In this document: piece by piece, positions 1 to 11,373 of the stretch
Layout: every line of letters begins with the position of its first letter
Position numbering within the stretch: position 1 is the first letter of the stretch
NCBI RefSeq assembly: GCF_004210375.1
Contig: NW_027467782.1
Coordinates: 30,793,276-30,857,275, forward strand
DNA length: 64,000 nt
DNA from: Tachypleus tridentatus
Lineage: Eukaryota > Arthropoda > Merostomata > Xiphosura > Limulidae
Direction: 5' to 3'
Program-made: the position numbers and the translations under genes
Notes under the pieces: model-generated
Database searches by the model: none
What the model was told of the DNA's origin: nothing
Seen by the model: only the letters and a program-made list of their open reading frames with translations

Positions 1-429
1 CACTTATTATTCAGCTGCTATGGTTTCTTTTCTTTTGTCCATCTAAGTATAGGTCTGATTTTTTTCTCCCTTGCTCCAGTGTTTTATTTCACCTTTAAAT
101 CTGTCTCATCACACTTTTCACCTACATCAATGTGATCTCTGTTTTAAAACTGTATATAAGCATTTTGTAACAGGTGCATGTAGTACAGTTGTTGAAGATA
201 TTTTATGCATTTTTTTCAGGTTATATATTTGACTTTCGTGAAGTAAAAAAAAAAATTGTTTGGTATGTACGTTTACAGCTTGAATTCATGAATTAATGTA
301 TCCAGCATGGAAACAAATTAGGCCTCTCCTATCTCACCTCTGATATATAACATTGCTCCCAAATTGGGAAAGGAGTCGCTCTTAGTTGAGGCTGTCCATG
401 ACCTTATCTGTAGTAAGGTGGAAACATAG
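1..429. other. AT-rich sequence without recognised gene
   Basis: No coding block, RNA gene or repeat unit was recognised. It lies upstream of the DIRS-like relic and could be its decayed 5' part or ordinary intergenic DNA. Confidence 0.4.
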
Positions 430-661
430 GTTTGATGTGGTGGTCTCCAGGGGACTGTGATGCTGAACTTTTAGGTGATCCTGGACATTCTGGAGAGAAT
501 TTAGATTTGCTTTTTCTTGTGCCTTCCTTTCATCTGTTTGCTTCTAATGAGGCTAATTTTGATCACCTTTTACCAACTTCTTTTCTTTACTTAGTTCATT
601 CAGTGTGTCATGTTTTTTGTCATTACTTGGTGGGTTTTCCTTGGGGGTGGAAAGGTCTGAA

Positions 662-800
662 GGTGAGTACTTAGTCCTCCCTCCATTCCCTAATACTGAG
701 GCTCATATAGAGATGTTTACTGCTCAGTTTGGTGAGTACTTAGTCCTCCCTCCATTCCCTGATACTGAGGCTCATATAAGAGATGTTTATTGCTCAGTTT
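662..800 (+). repeat. Two tandem copies of a 69-bp unit
   Basis: The unit beginning ggtgagtacttagtcctccc occurs at 662 and again at 731, nearly identical. It lies at the upstream side of the DIRS-like relic. A related start, ggtgagtatttgc, recurs at about 3344 beyond the recombinase block, so the unit may be a terminal or subterminal feature of that element. Confidence 0.85.
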
Positions 801-1769
801 TGTAAAGGGACAGCTATGTCTTGTTTGCCATGTTTGTCAGAACAGCACGTTTAACTCATTACCATGAGGTAGATACACGTTTAGACTCTCAGAGAATAGA
901 TCAGCTCCTGAAAATGTTAAGTTCCATAAAGAAGTTTATGCTTAATCTGAATATATCACAGTTTTGTAGGATTTGTTTGACCTTAACTAACACTGTAATA
1001 TTTACTGTATGGACACTTTTTTTTTCTCCTCATTTCAGTTGTCGACTTCAACACTTTCCTGAATTTCGTGGCTGGTATTTCATTGAAACATATTAGAGGG
1101 CATTTGTCTACTTACTGACAACCTCCATGTGTTATATGAGTCCTTTTTCTCAAACTCTTGATTTTTGCAGGGATTCCAGACCCTTCATATTCAAGGGCTT
1201 ATGTCACCAATCTGCATTCGTCTTAGTTGTTGGTTGCTTGACTTTCCTCAGCTCTTACAGGAGGTCTAGTTCCAATGTTGTCCTGACCCTAACAACAACC
1301 CCTTGTTTCATCATTACTTACAATATTTTATGCCCTTATCTACAGGGTTCCATGTTCAATTGATTGGAGTATTGCCAGCAGTGTAAATGACTACTGTATT
1401 CCTTTGTGTCCTGTGGGGACTCATCTACATTAATTTTTGTACATGTAGAAAACCTTTACCACAGGCCCTTGCATCAGAATTGATCATTCATTTCTCATAT
1501 CCACTACCATTTTTTCATCATCTTATAGTATTTCACTACCTGCAAGTCCTCAAATGTTTTAACTTCATTCCATCCAGGGTTATCAGAGATGTGTTGGTCA
1601 TTGGAGTGATTGAGAGAGTTGTTTCAGTTCTTACTAAGGTTTATTTCTGTATATTTGTTGTGCCCATATTGTCATCAGTCTTTTCATTTAAATCAATTCC
1701 TAAATCTTCCACAGTTCACGGTGGTGTCATTCCTCATTCTATATTGGTGTTTTTTTGTTGGGAATGTTG

Positions 1770-1919
1770 TTGACCATGTTTAATGTTGCTAATGCCTATC
1801 TACACATTTCCATGGTGAAGTCATCCTGCTACTATCTATGTTTTGTGCACAAGGGTTTGGTGCTGCAGGTCATCTCTCTGCCCTTTAAACTCACACTGGT
1901 TCCATATGTTTACAGTTTA
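1770..1919 (+). pseudogene. Reverse transcriptase palm fragment (DIRS-like)
   Basis: The frame reads about 50 residues with the RT core pattern: NVANAYLHIS in place of the usual D-x-x-(D/N)AY-x-H-I motif, then YYLCFVHKG, LPFKL and LVPYV. These match the order of RT motifs in which an aspartate-alanine-tyrosine motif is followed by an LPFGL-type motif. The first catalytic Asp position reads Asn/Val, and the frame closes at a TAG at about 1920. Inactive relic. Confidence 0.65.
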
Positions 1920-2559
1920 TAGTTCATGTTATTTTCTTTTACCCTATCTCAAAATGGAATCAGTCAATATTAGCTATCTCGTAAGCACCAGAAAAAACAA
2001 CCAAAAAAGCACCCATCTTTTCTTTCCAGAATGACTTCAAATTGTAACATAAACCTACATTCTTTTATCCCAAGAAGTTTTAAGCTCATAGCAGAATAAA
2101 TCTACTTATAACTAAACCATTATCCCACCATTATAAGATGTTAATCACCTGGAAACATGCAGCTCACGTTACATTAATAAATTAAATTTACTCGTGAGTT
2201 GCTTGCTCATGAAAAAATATTATTATTACTTATTTTGCCTAAACTAAACTAAAAGGATACTTATTTTTACACTTTAGTTACTTTTATAAATATACATAAA
2301 AATAAAATGATTAACAATTTTCATTTTTTTCTTGCTATTGACTATTAAAGTTTACAAATCTTTTTAATTAACCCCATACCCTGGGCCTGTGCACACACAT
2401 TACTTGGACATCTTGCTACTAGTAGCAGCATCACAGCACAGTCAGATACTATTTCTCTAAAGCAAAAAGATAGAATTTATTATCAGAGCTAAAACTTCTC
2501 ATTTTCTTTGGAACACTCAACTACCAGCCTTTTGGTCTCTAGTAACCCACCCTTAGGCA

Positions 2560-2985
2560 TTGACAATAGTTTTATTCAGTCATAACTGGACTGGATTGCA
2601 CTTATACACCTACCCACTGATTAATCTGTTACCCAGCTTCCTAGCAATGATTTCTTCAATCTCTTGTCGTATTCTGTTGATTGCACGAGATTGGCCTAAT
2701 CAACCCTTATCTCATATACCATGTACCACTTTTCCCTTAGGGTTTATTTTATGTTGCTTCTGGCCTGTGGACATCACCAGTCAGAGTTATTTGCATTACA
2801 CTTACAGAGGACACTTTTTCATTCTAGCCATGTCCTTCTGTACCCAGATAGTCCTTCTTACCTTACCACTGGCAGCCAGGAAAGGGATAAATACTTTCAC
2901 TGATTCATCTGACCTCTTTATTTTCACACATATAAATGATGGGTCCCCATTGTTTCTTATGTCTAATGAAGGCCTTGAGGTGTGA
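2560..2985 (+). pseudogene. DIRS-like polyprotein fragment after the RT/RNase H
   Basis: A 141-codon open frame contains WTGLHLYTYPLINLLPSFLA followed by RILLIARDWPNQPL. Both are typical of the stretch after the RT/RNase H in DIRS-type polyproteins (usual form: WTGL-x-x-Y-A-Y-P-P then ILIAPxWPxxPW). The residues after about codon 85 run into what should be the tyrosine recombinase but are diverged. The ATG is probably incidental because the family signature begins right after it and the upstream part is shifted to another frame. Confidence 0.65.
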
Positions 2986-3134
2986 GGTTGCCTAAACTAA
3001 AGGTTTTAGTGGTGCTGGACAATGGCTTTTATTTATTGTGTCTCTTTAGTTTCCCAGGGCTTACCTCTGGTTACCTCAATGGGATGAGTGGTAGAATTGA
3101 TCCATATTGATTTTATGGGCTCTCTCTGAAGGCA

Positions 3135-3270
3135 AGGAAAATTCTACAAATCTCAACTTATCACATTTCTATGTTCATCGTGGCCCAGTTGAATTGCTCA
3201 CTGGAGGACATTCTGAGCTTGTGTGTGAACCTTCCCCAATACTTTTATCTCACATTATTTACATAATCTG
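3135..3270 (+). pseudogene. Tyrosine recombinase C-terminal fragment (DIRS-like)
   Basis: One frame gives NCSLEDILSLCVNLPQYF followed by a short hydrophobic tail. It resembles the last helix region of DIRS recombinases (xxSLEDIL-x-A-x-W-S-S-x-x-T-F-x-x-x-Y), with the catalytic Tyr region diverged. It follows the other two DIRS blocks at the expected distance and closes the coding part of the relic. Confidence 0.55.
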
Positions 3271-4825
3271 GCATTATCTTTCTTTGAGGGTTTTTTTACT
3301 ACCCCTACATCTATGTTAACCTCATCTGCTAGGTTATACTGAAAGGTGAGTATTTGCATCACTAATCTTCTCTTTTTTTTTAATTTCAAAATTCTACTTT
3401 TTGGTGAGTGTTGCCCAATCAAGTGTGCTTTTATCAAACCAAATTCACTCTAGCAACTAAAATTAATTTAGTACATCACTTCTTAGCTTGCAGCCTGAGC
3501 AAATATAATTATTGTCAGAAAACAACAAAATTATAAACCCTGTCATTTTGAAAATCCTTCAAAGGTAATGAGCACATTGTTTTTTTGTAACTTACAAGAG
3601 GGTAAAAATTGTAGATAATGGAAAAGTAAGTAAAAGTTTTAATAGCATTATAAAATCTAAAAAATTATCAAATGTTTATACCCTAGTATTTTAGTAGTAT
3701 TAAAAAGGATAAACAAATTCTTGCTTTTATGACCTTGATGTTATGCACATAAAACACTTTTACAGGGGCATAAAAACTGTCAGTGTTGAGTTCCTTTAGA
3801 TTTTTTTATGAGTAAAAATTTCTGAAGACAGTGATTGTATAGACTTATGAAAAGTTAACAAATGTTTGAAAACGTCTTGATATTACTATTTTTGACTACA
3901 ATTTTCATGATAACAAAACACTGCATTTACATCTCAAAAGGTCCAAAATCAAATTCTATGACTACATGATGCACTAAACTCATACCTCACTGAATAACAA
4001 AATATACAACATGATTACTCCGTTATGTTTTACCAGATAAGGAAGATCATCAACATCTAAAGGCTATAATTACCTTTCTTCAGGAAATGAAATTCACAAC
4101 ATAATCACCAAATCAATGTAGTTAAACCCCACTATGTAATAAAGCATGTATCAAAACTACTCAAAAAACATAACTGATTATAACCAGAAAAAAAAATACA
4201 TACCAGCACTGTTTGTACACTAAGTCCTGTCTAATCAGATAAAACATTGTACAGTGGCCAGCTGTGGTTTTGTGCAGAGAAAACCCATACAATGGCTCTC
4301 TGTGGAGAGCATATGTCAGCTTCCACTTGATAAATCTACTACTGCTGCTACATAGCACATGAACACATTAGCAAATTTTTTATATGTATGGAATTTTTCC
4401 ATTGTCTTGTGACTCCTAAAAATAACCCTCAAAGCTGATAATGAAAACATAAGGATATGAGCTACCTCAGATATAATTTTTTTTCACCTTTAAGAGATTG
4501 TAGATTGACCAAATGTTATTATTTTACCTGAATAATAAATATAAAAAGGTTCAGTCATAAAAGTGACATATTCTGATAAAATATAATAACTTTTAAATAG
4601 TTGTGTGAAACAAAATGAAGAAAAATTGCAAATATACTTTGAGAATGTAACGTAACAAGCTAGAAACATAAAATCCCTCTGAATGCATTAATTAATATAA
4701 AAACTACATGTACTTTGGACTTCAAAGGTTTATTATATGCATTAATGATCTAATGATTTCATTCATAAATAATTTCAACCAGACAATATGGTGAATGGAT
4801 GGTGGATAATATTCTGTACACATTA

Positions 4826-4953
4826 GACAGAATGTGTTTGTTCTGTTATAGCAAAGCAGCATCAGGCCATCTACTGTGTCCACCAAAGGGAATCAAAGCC
4901 CTGATTTTAGCAATGTAAATTCAAACACTAACCTCTTTCCTACTAGGGAACAG
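4826..4953 (-). mobile_element. tRNA-derived SINE (family 2), shared by both arms
   Basis: The minus strand has a tRNA-like head with a degenerate B box (gctttgattccctttgg) and a tail reading 'gctttgctataacagaacaaac'-like sequence. The same insertion is in the right arm at 33058-33190, so it predates the inverted duplication. Confidence 0.7.
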
Positions 4954-5632
4954 ACAATGAACACTTGTATAACAGTTGTTATGGAGTGAATACCTTTTCT
5001 AAGTTAACATTCACAAACTTCATATTATAAAAACTGTTGTTATAACAAACTACTTGCATCAATTGTATTCCAACCACTACTGTAGTTGTTGTATGCCAGT
5101 GAGCCTTATAAGCTGTTAAATGCAATGGTAGCCCACATCAAGATCTTATATCAAGGTTAAAATAGCCTTCTTATTTACAAATTATAAACTTCTCTAAAAA
5201 AAAGATTCCTAATTCTTTTAGCTTGTTTCACCACAGTCAAATACATTAGACTACTGAAGGTTTTTCAATGTGTGTAAATATTCATACTTAAATAATTTTA
5301 AACCTTTACACCACTATTATTTTCCAATGGGATTCCAAACATATTTATACATGGTGTCTTTGTTGTTAAAATTTGCAATAATTTTATCAAGATACAAATA
5401 ATAGTTGATACTATGGAATAAGAACCAGAATCTCATTTGATTAAGTAAGTGGTTCAAAAGTTGTATGAAGTTCAAAGTTAGAAAATTGAAAACAGATGTT
5501 TAATTTCAAAGAGAATGGCTGATATTTACCTGTAAGTATTTTGCAGTAAAAACAATATTTCATGGTTAAGAAGGCTCCAATACATACAAAGATACATTAA
5601 CAAATCCACCATCATATCATATTATTTACAGT

Positions 5633-5937
5633 TGGTGGCCCGGGATGGCCAGGTGGGTTAAAGCATGCGACTTGTTATCTGAGGGTCTCGGAAGAGCAAC
5701 GACTTAACACTACCTATTGCCAACCCTAGGTTAGTCTTTTACCAAACATGCTTGACCTTTCAGCCGTGGAGGCGTTATAATGTGACGGTCTATCCAACTG
5801 TACGTTGGTAAAAGAGTAGCTCAAGAGTTGGCATTGGGTGGTGATGACTAGCAACCTTCCCTCTAGTCTTAAATTAGGGACAACTAGCGCAGGTAGCCCT
5901 CGAGTAGCTTTGCGCGAAATTCAAAAACAAAACAACA
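5633..5937 (+). mobile_element. tRNA-derived SINE (family 1), left arm only
   Basis: The head begins ggcccgggatggccaggtg (diverged A box) and is followed by the SINE body (aaacatgcttgacc, gcgttataatgtgacggt, ggtggtgatgactagc, tagccctcgagtagctttgc) and a CAAAA-type tail. It is flanked by the 9-bp direct repeat ATTTACAGT (5624-5632 and 5938-5946). The corresponding site in the right arm (about 31650) is empty, so it inserted after the duplication. The head has decayed and is not a functional tRNA. Confidence 0.9.
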
Positions 5938-6114
5938 ATTTACAGTAGGAAAATAATTAAATGTATAAAAACAATTACCTTTTAAAATTATGCAAGAGTG
6001 TACACGTTATCTTATATAATTATAGATAACTCAATTGTTAAAATATTATGCTAAAATATTTTTTAAAATTGTTTTACAAACTGCGAAAGTTTATGACTGT
6101 ATATATACATATAT

Positions 6115-6807
6115 GGCCCGACATGGCCAAGCGTGTTAAGGTGTTCGACTCGTAATCCGAGGGTCACGGGTTCGAATCCCGGTCACACCAAACACGCTCG
6201 CCCACCCAGCCATGGGGCTTTATAATGTTACAGTCAATCACACTATTCGTTGGTAAAGGAGTAGCAGTCTCCATATAAGGCAAACACCGAGGTGGATATT
6301 CAGGTCTCAGAGGAAATAACATAAATGTAGAACCTTCCAGGAGTACAAGAGAAGCAAAATAACAAAATAATGTACTTTTAAGTCTATCCACCTAACAAAA
6401 CATATTTTGTTGTGTTACTTTTCGCGTAATGTTTCTGATACAAAGAAACGAAGACAACATGTAGTATTCAGTATTCAGTTTCCTTTATTGAGTCATTTGT
6501 ACTTCGTGGATTATTTCTGAATTCGAAGTTTCTCACTCCACCTTATCACCAGACAGAAGAAATATTTTCTAATACCTGTAATTACTTTGAGAGTCCCGTC
6601 ACATTAAACATGCTCGCCCTTTTAACCGTGGGAAGGTTATAATGTGACGATCAATCCCATAATTCGTTGGTAAAATATTAGCCCAAAAGTTGGCGCTGGG
6701 TGGTGATGACTAGCTGCCTTCCCTCTAGTCTTAAACTGCTAAATTAGGAATGTCTAGCGCAGATAGCCCTCGAGCAGTTTTGCACGAAATTCAAAACAAA
6801 CAAACAA
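6115..6807 (+). mobile_element. Composite SINE insertion, left arm only
   Basis: The tRNA-like head with a clear B box (gggttcgaatccc, about 6168) starts a family-1 SINE that breaks off near 6262. About 330 bp of unrelated sequence follows, then the SINE body resumes at about 6597 (attaaacatgctcgccc) and runs to a (CAAA)n tail. The whole is flanked by the 14-bp direct repeat ATATATACATATAT (6101-6114 and 6808-6821), so it arrived as one unit or the insert came later. The right arm has an empty site near 31490. Confidence 0.85.
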
Positions 6808-7078
6808 ATATATACATATATAAAGTATAATCAGTACATGTGTATTTTTATCAAATCAACACTGAAATGGTGAAAATGTTTTTATATTAAATTTGTATAA
6901 AATACGCAAATATTTGAGATTTAAGTAATAATCTTTTATTGTGGAAATTATATGTATTTTATCCAAAACGTCACAAGCATAAGCAAAATAAGTAACTGAA
7001 CAGTTTAAGAACTTTTTCATCTTCATTAATATCAGACCCTTTGGCTTCCTATTAATGGCCAGTGATCCCAAAACAATG

Positions 7079-7103
7079 TATATATATATGTGTGTGTGTG
7101 TGT
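7079..7103. repeat. (TA)n(TG)n microsatellite
   Basis: A short TA run is followed by about eight TG dinucleotides. The right arm has only a remnant (acacgcacac, near 31204). Confidence 0.9.
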
Positions 7104-7340
7104 GAAATTGAATGCTTCGAATGAACATCCTTAATGAGTTGTGTTATATGCCACAACAGCAGTTTCTTTGGTACTACATTGTCAATCAAAGACTATAGCT
7201 TTAAGAACTAATATTTTATTCTTAATCTGCTAAATGTATTATTTCTATTGCTAATATTCTTAAGGTTACGTTTTAGGACTTAATTGACACCTAATGAAAT
7301 ACAATTTAGATTTTAGAAAGGTGCTCATACTGATGTCCAA

Positions 7341-7471
7341 GCCTCAAATGGTACAGCGGTTTGTTTGCAGGCTCACACCACTAAAACCCGGGTTTCGAAG
7401 CCCATGGTAGGCAGAGCACAGATAGCCCATTGTGCAGCTTTGTGCTTAATTCTGAACAAACAAACAAACAA
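7341..7471 (+). mobile_element. tRNA-derived SINE (family 2), shared by both arms
   Basis: Flanked by the 12-bp direct repeat ACTGATGTCCAA (7329-7340 and 7472-7483). It has a B-box-like gggtttcgaagccc, the body motif gcacagatagcccattgtgc and a (CAAA)n tail. The orthologous copy is at 30664-30787 on the opposite strand, so it predates the inverted duplication. Confidence 0.88.
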
Positions 7472-7884
7472 ACTGATGTCCAACGAATTTTCACTCGAAT
7501 TTGAAAAGTTTATTACAAAACTATACTGCTTTGAAAATGTAAGTCTTTCTATTCGAAATTTTGAGTAACTTACAAGTTATTGTATCACAAAACATTATGA
7601 ACTCAAATAATAAATGAGCCATTTATCCCAATCTCATATACACTTTGAAGTACTTTAATTAATAGTTTGTAATTGCAATAATAAACTCACAACTACCGCT
7701 ACTACCAGCTTTGATCAACATCCGACGTAGAATTTTAGCTTTACACATTTCGTGGGCATGAGCGCCAGTTTTAGTACTAATGCAATATTAAACATTACAG
7801 ATTAAAATCACATTAATTACTCACCTTAGGATCTGGAGACAACTATTGTGATATCATCCAAGTCCTATTTGTCACCTTTTAACC

Positions 7885-8091
7885 TCATAATACTGTTAGA
7901 ATTACAAAATATTCCATTCTGCTAACAATGACAAGAATATAAGCATACGTACGCTTTTTAATATTCTTAATATGACGAGAATTTTTTGCAGATTCGCTTG
8001 GCACTTTTTTGGAATTGTTGAAGTCGTTCGATAACACATGTAGCTTACTACGCAGGTCACTGACAATTTGCAAGCAAAATATTGCATTCAA
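7885..8091 (-). pseudogene. Unidentified exon-like open frame, duplicated in the right arm
   Basis: A 68-codon frame contains a hydrophilic, protein-like stretch (DLRSKLHVLSNDFNNSKK) followed by basic residues, in a local region richer in CpG than its surroundings. The right-arm counterpart (about 30050-30200, + strand) keeps recognisable similarity but has a stop in the middle, so at most one copy could be coding. I do not recognise a family. It may be a first exon next to a promoter, a gene relic or chance. Confidence 0.25.
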
Positions 8092-8809
8092 TACGTTGGG
8101 GTTAAAAGATATGATGCAGTAAAATGTTTATAGATTTATTTATGTGAAGTGATGCCCCCAAGGAAAAACCAAACGAATCAGGAAAGAAAATTTACAAGAA
8201 GAAAAAATTATCAAAGTGAAACATATTTAAATTTTATTGTCGTGTACAAGGACATTGTAAATATTAACCAGTGCAATATTTGTACTTGTAAAAATGTACT
8301 GTAACTTGAATTTACTGTAGCTGCTAAGCCTAATGCTAGTCTGTGAGGGTTAATACGAAAACGAGTTAGTTAACCACATAATTAATAATTGTTCATTCTC
8401 ATTACAAGTAGTGTCTGCCGAATTATGTAAGTAGATTTGGACAACATTTTAAAATGAAATTATTAGTATATAACTTATAAGTAGGGACTACATAAATTGT
8501 AAATTTACAATTTTTAGACTTTAAAGGCAATGGTGAAAAACGTGCTTTGAATTGTGGCTGTATTGTAATAAGAAAAAGGTATTTCTAGTGGTTGAGTGAG
8601 TCCTACAGGTTATTATGGTTTTATTCTTACTGTCACTTGTACACGTGAAGCAACTAGTAAAGCTTCAAGAGCACTTAACAGGGCAAGTACTTCTCTTTAT
8701 AACTTAATTGTATTAATGACTCTTTATGTGCAAGTTTTAAACTATGAAAAACTAGTTTTTATAATATTAAATAGTTTTTCATTAAAACAAATTCAGATAC
8801 AAGACCAAA

Positions 8810-9720
8810 AACAGCATGGGTAGATAATTGCACTTTGCAGTCACTTTGGATCTTTAGTTAATTGGTTGATACCTTTACCAAAACCTGATTGGCCAAAATA
8901 CAGATAACTGTTGCACACTTTGTGAAAATTTGATCTACAGCTGGCCACAAAACAGATGTCAACATGCTACAACATTCAGTGATTAAGTGTGCTGATCCTG
9001 TATTGATAAAGTAACATTGATACAGGAAAAGAAGAAAGTGACAGTGTAGATGTAATGGTTCAGACTTAGAGGTCAAAATTGCATAAAAAACAGGTGTGAA
9101 AGAACTGCAAGGTAAATTAAAAGTATGAAGAAAGAGAAAATGAAGGACTGATTCATCTATTCCACTGGAGAGTGATGAAGATGAAATGTGTAGCAGTACT
9201 TCTGAGGATCCCATAGAGTTTGTGACACTGAATGAATGATGCAGATAATTCAAGAACTGAAGTGTAAACGCAAGACATTGTTGTGGTATTTCAACGTGGC
9301 ACAGGAGCAATGCCGATTCAATTTGGTATTGAATCCACAACAACATTAAACTTTCCAAATCAAGAAGCTTGATGAAAAGCATCAAGTTTCAGTGCTCTTG
9401 AAAAGAGCAGGTGATTGCTTGCATTCTGCATGGCAGGATTAAGGATTCTTTGTACTACGTTACTTCCAAGAGATCCAGATGATCTTATGAACATGACTGG
9501 AAATACAATTAAATCTGATGATACAAAACTATTCTCATATGCCAACAATATGCAACAAGTTTTGCCAGAGAAAGTTACACTTGCACTGATATGTTAGTCA
9601 GTGATGTTTAAAGAAATGAAAGATAGATTGAAGAACAAACTTTTGAAATAGCTAGATGAGAATTATCCCACTGATGTGAAGGTCATGGCCTTTGTACCTA
9701 CTCTGAAAACAAAAAGCAAG
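8810..9720 (+). pseudogene. Decayed unidentified coding sequence (left-arm copy)
   Basis: Several frames in series give protein-like stretches that match the right-arm copy: DTRPKTAWVDNCTLQSLW, an acidic segment ending TSEDP, then DPDDLMNMTGNTIKSDDTKL and MFKEMKDRLKNKLL near 9610-9640. Multiple stops and frame changes separate them, so no complete protein can be read. A hAT/BED-type transposase relic or a lost single-copy gene are both possible; I could not assign a family. The 9360-9590 part is almost identical in the two arms although neither is open. Confidence 0.35.
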
Positions 9721-10319
9721 AATGAGAACAAATAGTTAATAACATAACATACACATCTTCCAAGTTTACTACTGTGTACTATGGGAGTCAAAAACTTTCA
9801 ATAGCATTACTAAATCTGCATATTTTTTCATAAAACTTTGTAGGAGATTTTGTTCAACCAGAAAACTCTAAAAGTGAGTTTTAGCTCATTCTAGAATGAT
9901 GTTATTTATTAAGGATAGCCATTCAGCACAAATCCTGGGTGTCTGGCCTGTGGAAGCAGTGTTAAAATTTGCAAACAGTCTAAAAAAAGTTGATTTATTT
10001 ATATCAACCATTTGTAATTTTAATGTATTTGAACAGAAACTAAAATAAATGGTTATCTTTGTTGATGGTGGCACTATTTTTCTCTCACTTTGACTATCTG
10101 AATTAGATTTACATTGCTTAGCTTTAGGCCAGACCATAAAATAACTTGTTGTTGCAAAATTCATGGTTAAATTTCAAAATTTCTTAATCAGAATGAGAAT
10201 TGATACATGAGTTAGTTTCATGCAAAGTAATCAATTAATTTTATGAAAATAATCAACTTGTGTGTCCAATTATTACCATCTTCAATATTCAGTAATCAAA
10301 ATTAATCTTTTAGAGGCAG

Positions 10320-10690
10320 TTCACGTCTTGCACAGAAAGCTGTCTTTTTATGTCTGCCTTAGAAATTTCCATGCTACTTGTGAATTTCTGCTGATTGTGT
10401 GAGTGACTAATTTTCTCACACAGGTTGTGTAGTAATGATGGATTACAGTCATGTTGACTAATTGTTTTTCAATTACATTGTGATGCTTCTTGTTTGGTGA
10501 TATTGTTTTGTCTGGTGCACATGAGATGGTGTGTAAGGCAAAGATGAGACTGTTTCTTGTTTCTGTTTTTTTATAGTATTCTTTGGCTAGTGTATCAAAT
10601 CTGATTTTGAAATAACCAAATACTTTGTTGAGGTCAGAAAATGACTGATTTGGGGTATATTCAGTGGTGATGCACACCAACACACACACA
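10320..10690 (-). other. Unidentified 113-codon open frame, shared by both arms
   Basis: The frame includes PDKTISPNKKHHNVIEKQ and TRNSLIFALHTISCAP and ends just before the start of the preceding block. The right-arm copy (about 27985-28320) keeps the same region but its reading frame is interrupted. No family was recognised. It could be part of the same decayed gene or transposon as the block at 8810-9720, or chance. Confidence 0.2.
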
Positions 10691-11286
10691 TCCTAAATAG
10701 ATCAGATGAATTTAAGTTGGGTCTGGTAAAGGCAAATTCTGGGTGTTATTTACCTCATTTTACTGCTTTAATATCATGCTGAAAAGGTGTGGTCAGTTCT
10801 TATAAACTTATGAGAAGACAGTGCATTAGCATTCAAAATATTAGTCAAACAAGGTATCCAAGGCTACCTTAACTTTTACCAGTGTTTGAAACTGCAGAAT
10901 TTTCTGTTGACCTTTTAACATGTCTTTAACACTTTGTAATTTCATAATTATCATCAACATTGTCTGTAGAAAAGTATGAAGAAAAACAGTATGAAAGGCT
11001 GTGTAAAATCATACTTCCATATAGTTATCTTATAAGTACCACATTAATGTCAAATTCATAAAGTGTAATTTTCATCTTAACAGCTGTCACATTTTCTTTA
11101 TTTTTAATGAACATTTATTACATAATATGTTTTGAATATTTTAAAACTCTAATTATCTTTGTAATGCATGATTTGTTTACTTAATCAATGAAATAGTATG
11201 CCATGTTTATTAAAGTTATTGATACAAAGGTTCAAACAAATTGTTGGTAATATAAGAGTAATCACACTCTACTCACATTACCTTAG

Positions 11287-11373
11287 GTAGATCAACAAGT
11301 AGGAAGAAAAAGAAGGAAATTGAGGACCTGAACTTGACATTAAAATCTGTAACAACACAGAAAGATGAGAAAG
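11287..11373 (+). pseudogene. ZC3H15: ZC3H15-like exon (basic linker before the zinc finger)
   Basis: An AG acceptor (ccttag) and a GT donor (gtaaaat) bound an exon whose third frame reads KKKKEIEDLNLTLKSVTTQ then KDEK. This matches the KKKELQELNELFKPV-type segment just before the first CCCH finger of ZC3H15 (DFRP1), the partner that stabilises the DRG1 GTPase on ribosomes. The exon ends in phase 1 and joins in frame to the exon at 13535. No earlier ZC3H15 exon was found upstream in this arm. Confidence 0.72.

Larger units (their letters stand above)
430..3430 (+). mobile_element. Decayed DIRS-like tyrosine-recombinase retrotransposon
   Basis: Three blocks in the order expected for a DIRS-type polyprotein lie on the + strand: a reverse transcriptase palm segment (about 1770-1919), the segment after RT/RNase H with the RILLIARDWPNQP signature (about 2570-2800), and a recombinase C-terminal segment with SLEDIL (about 3135-3270). 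The frame between them is broken many times, so this is a relic. The outer limits are approximate and no terminal repeats were identified. The T-rich sense strand and the 69-bp tandem duplication near its start may belong to it. The element stops just outside the left end of the giant inverted repeat. Pao or another RT class is possible but fits the WPNQP block less well. Confidence 0.66.

Noticed and set aside
2721..2903. Second-frame open frame inside the DIRS-like block
   Set aside because: Shadow of the frame carrying the WTGL and WPNQP motifs.
6115..6190. Possible true tRNA gene (good B box, cloverleaf-like)
   Set aside because: It is the head of a SINE with target duplication and a continuing SINE body, and the anticodon region is unclear.
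8596..8823. 75-codon plus-strand open frame as a gene
   Set aside because: The right-arm copy is not open in this frame and no motif is visible.
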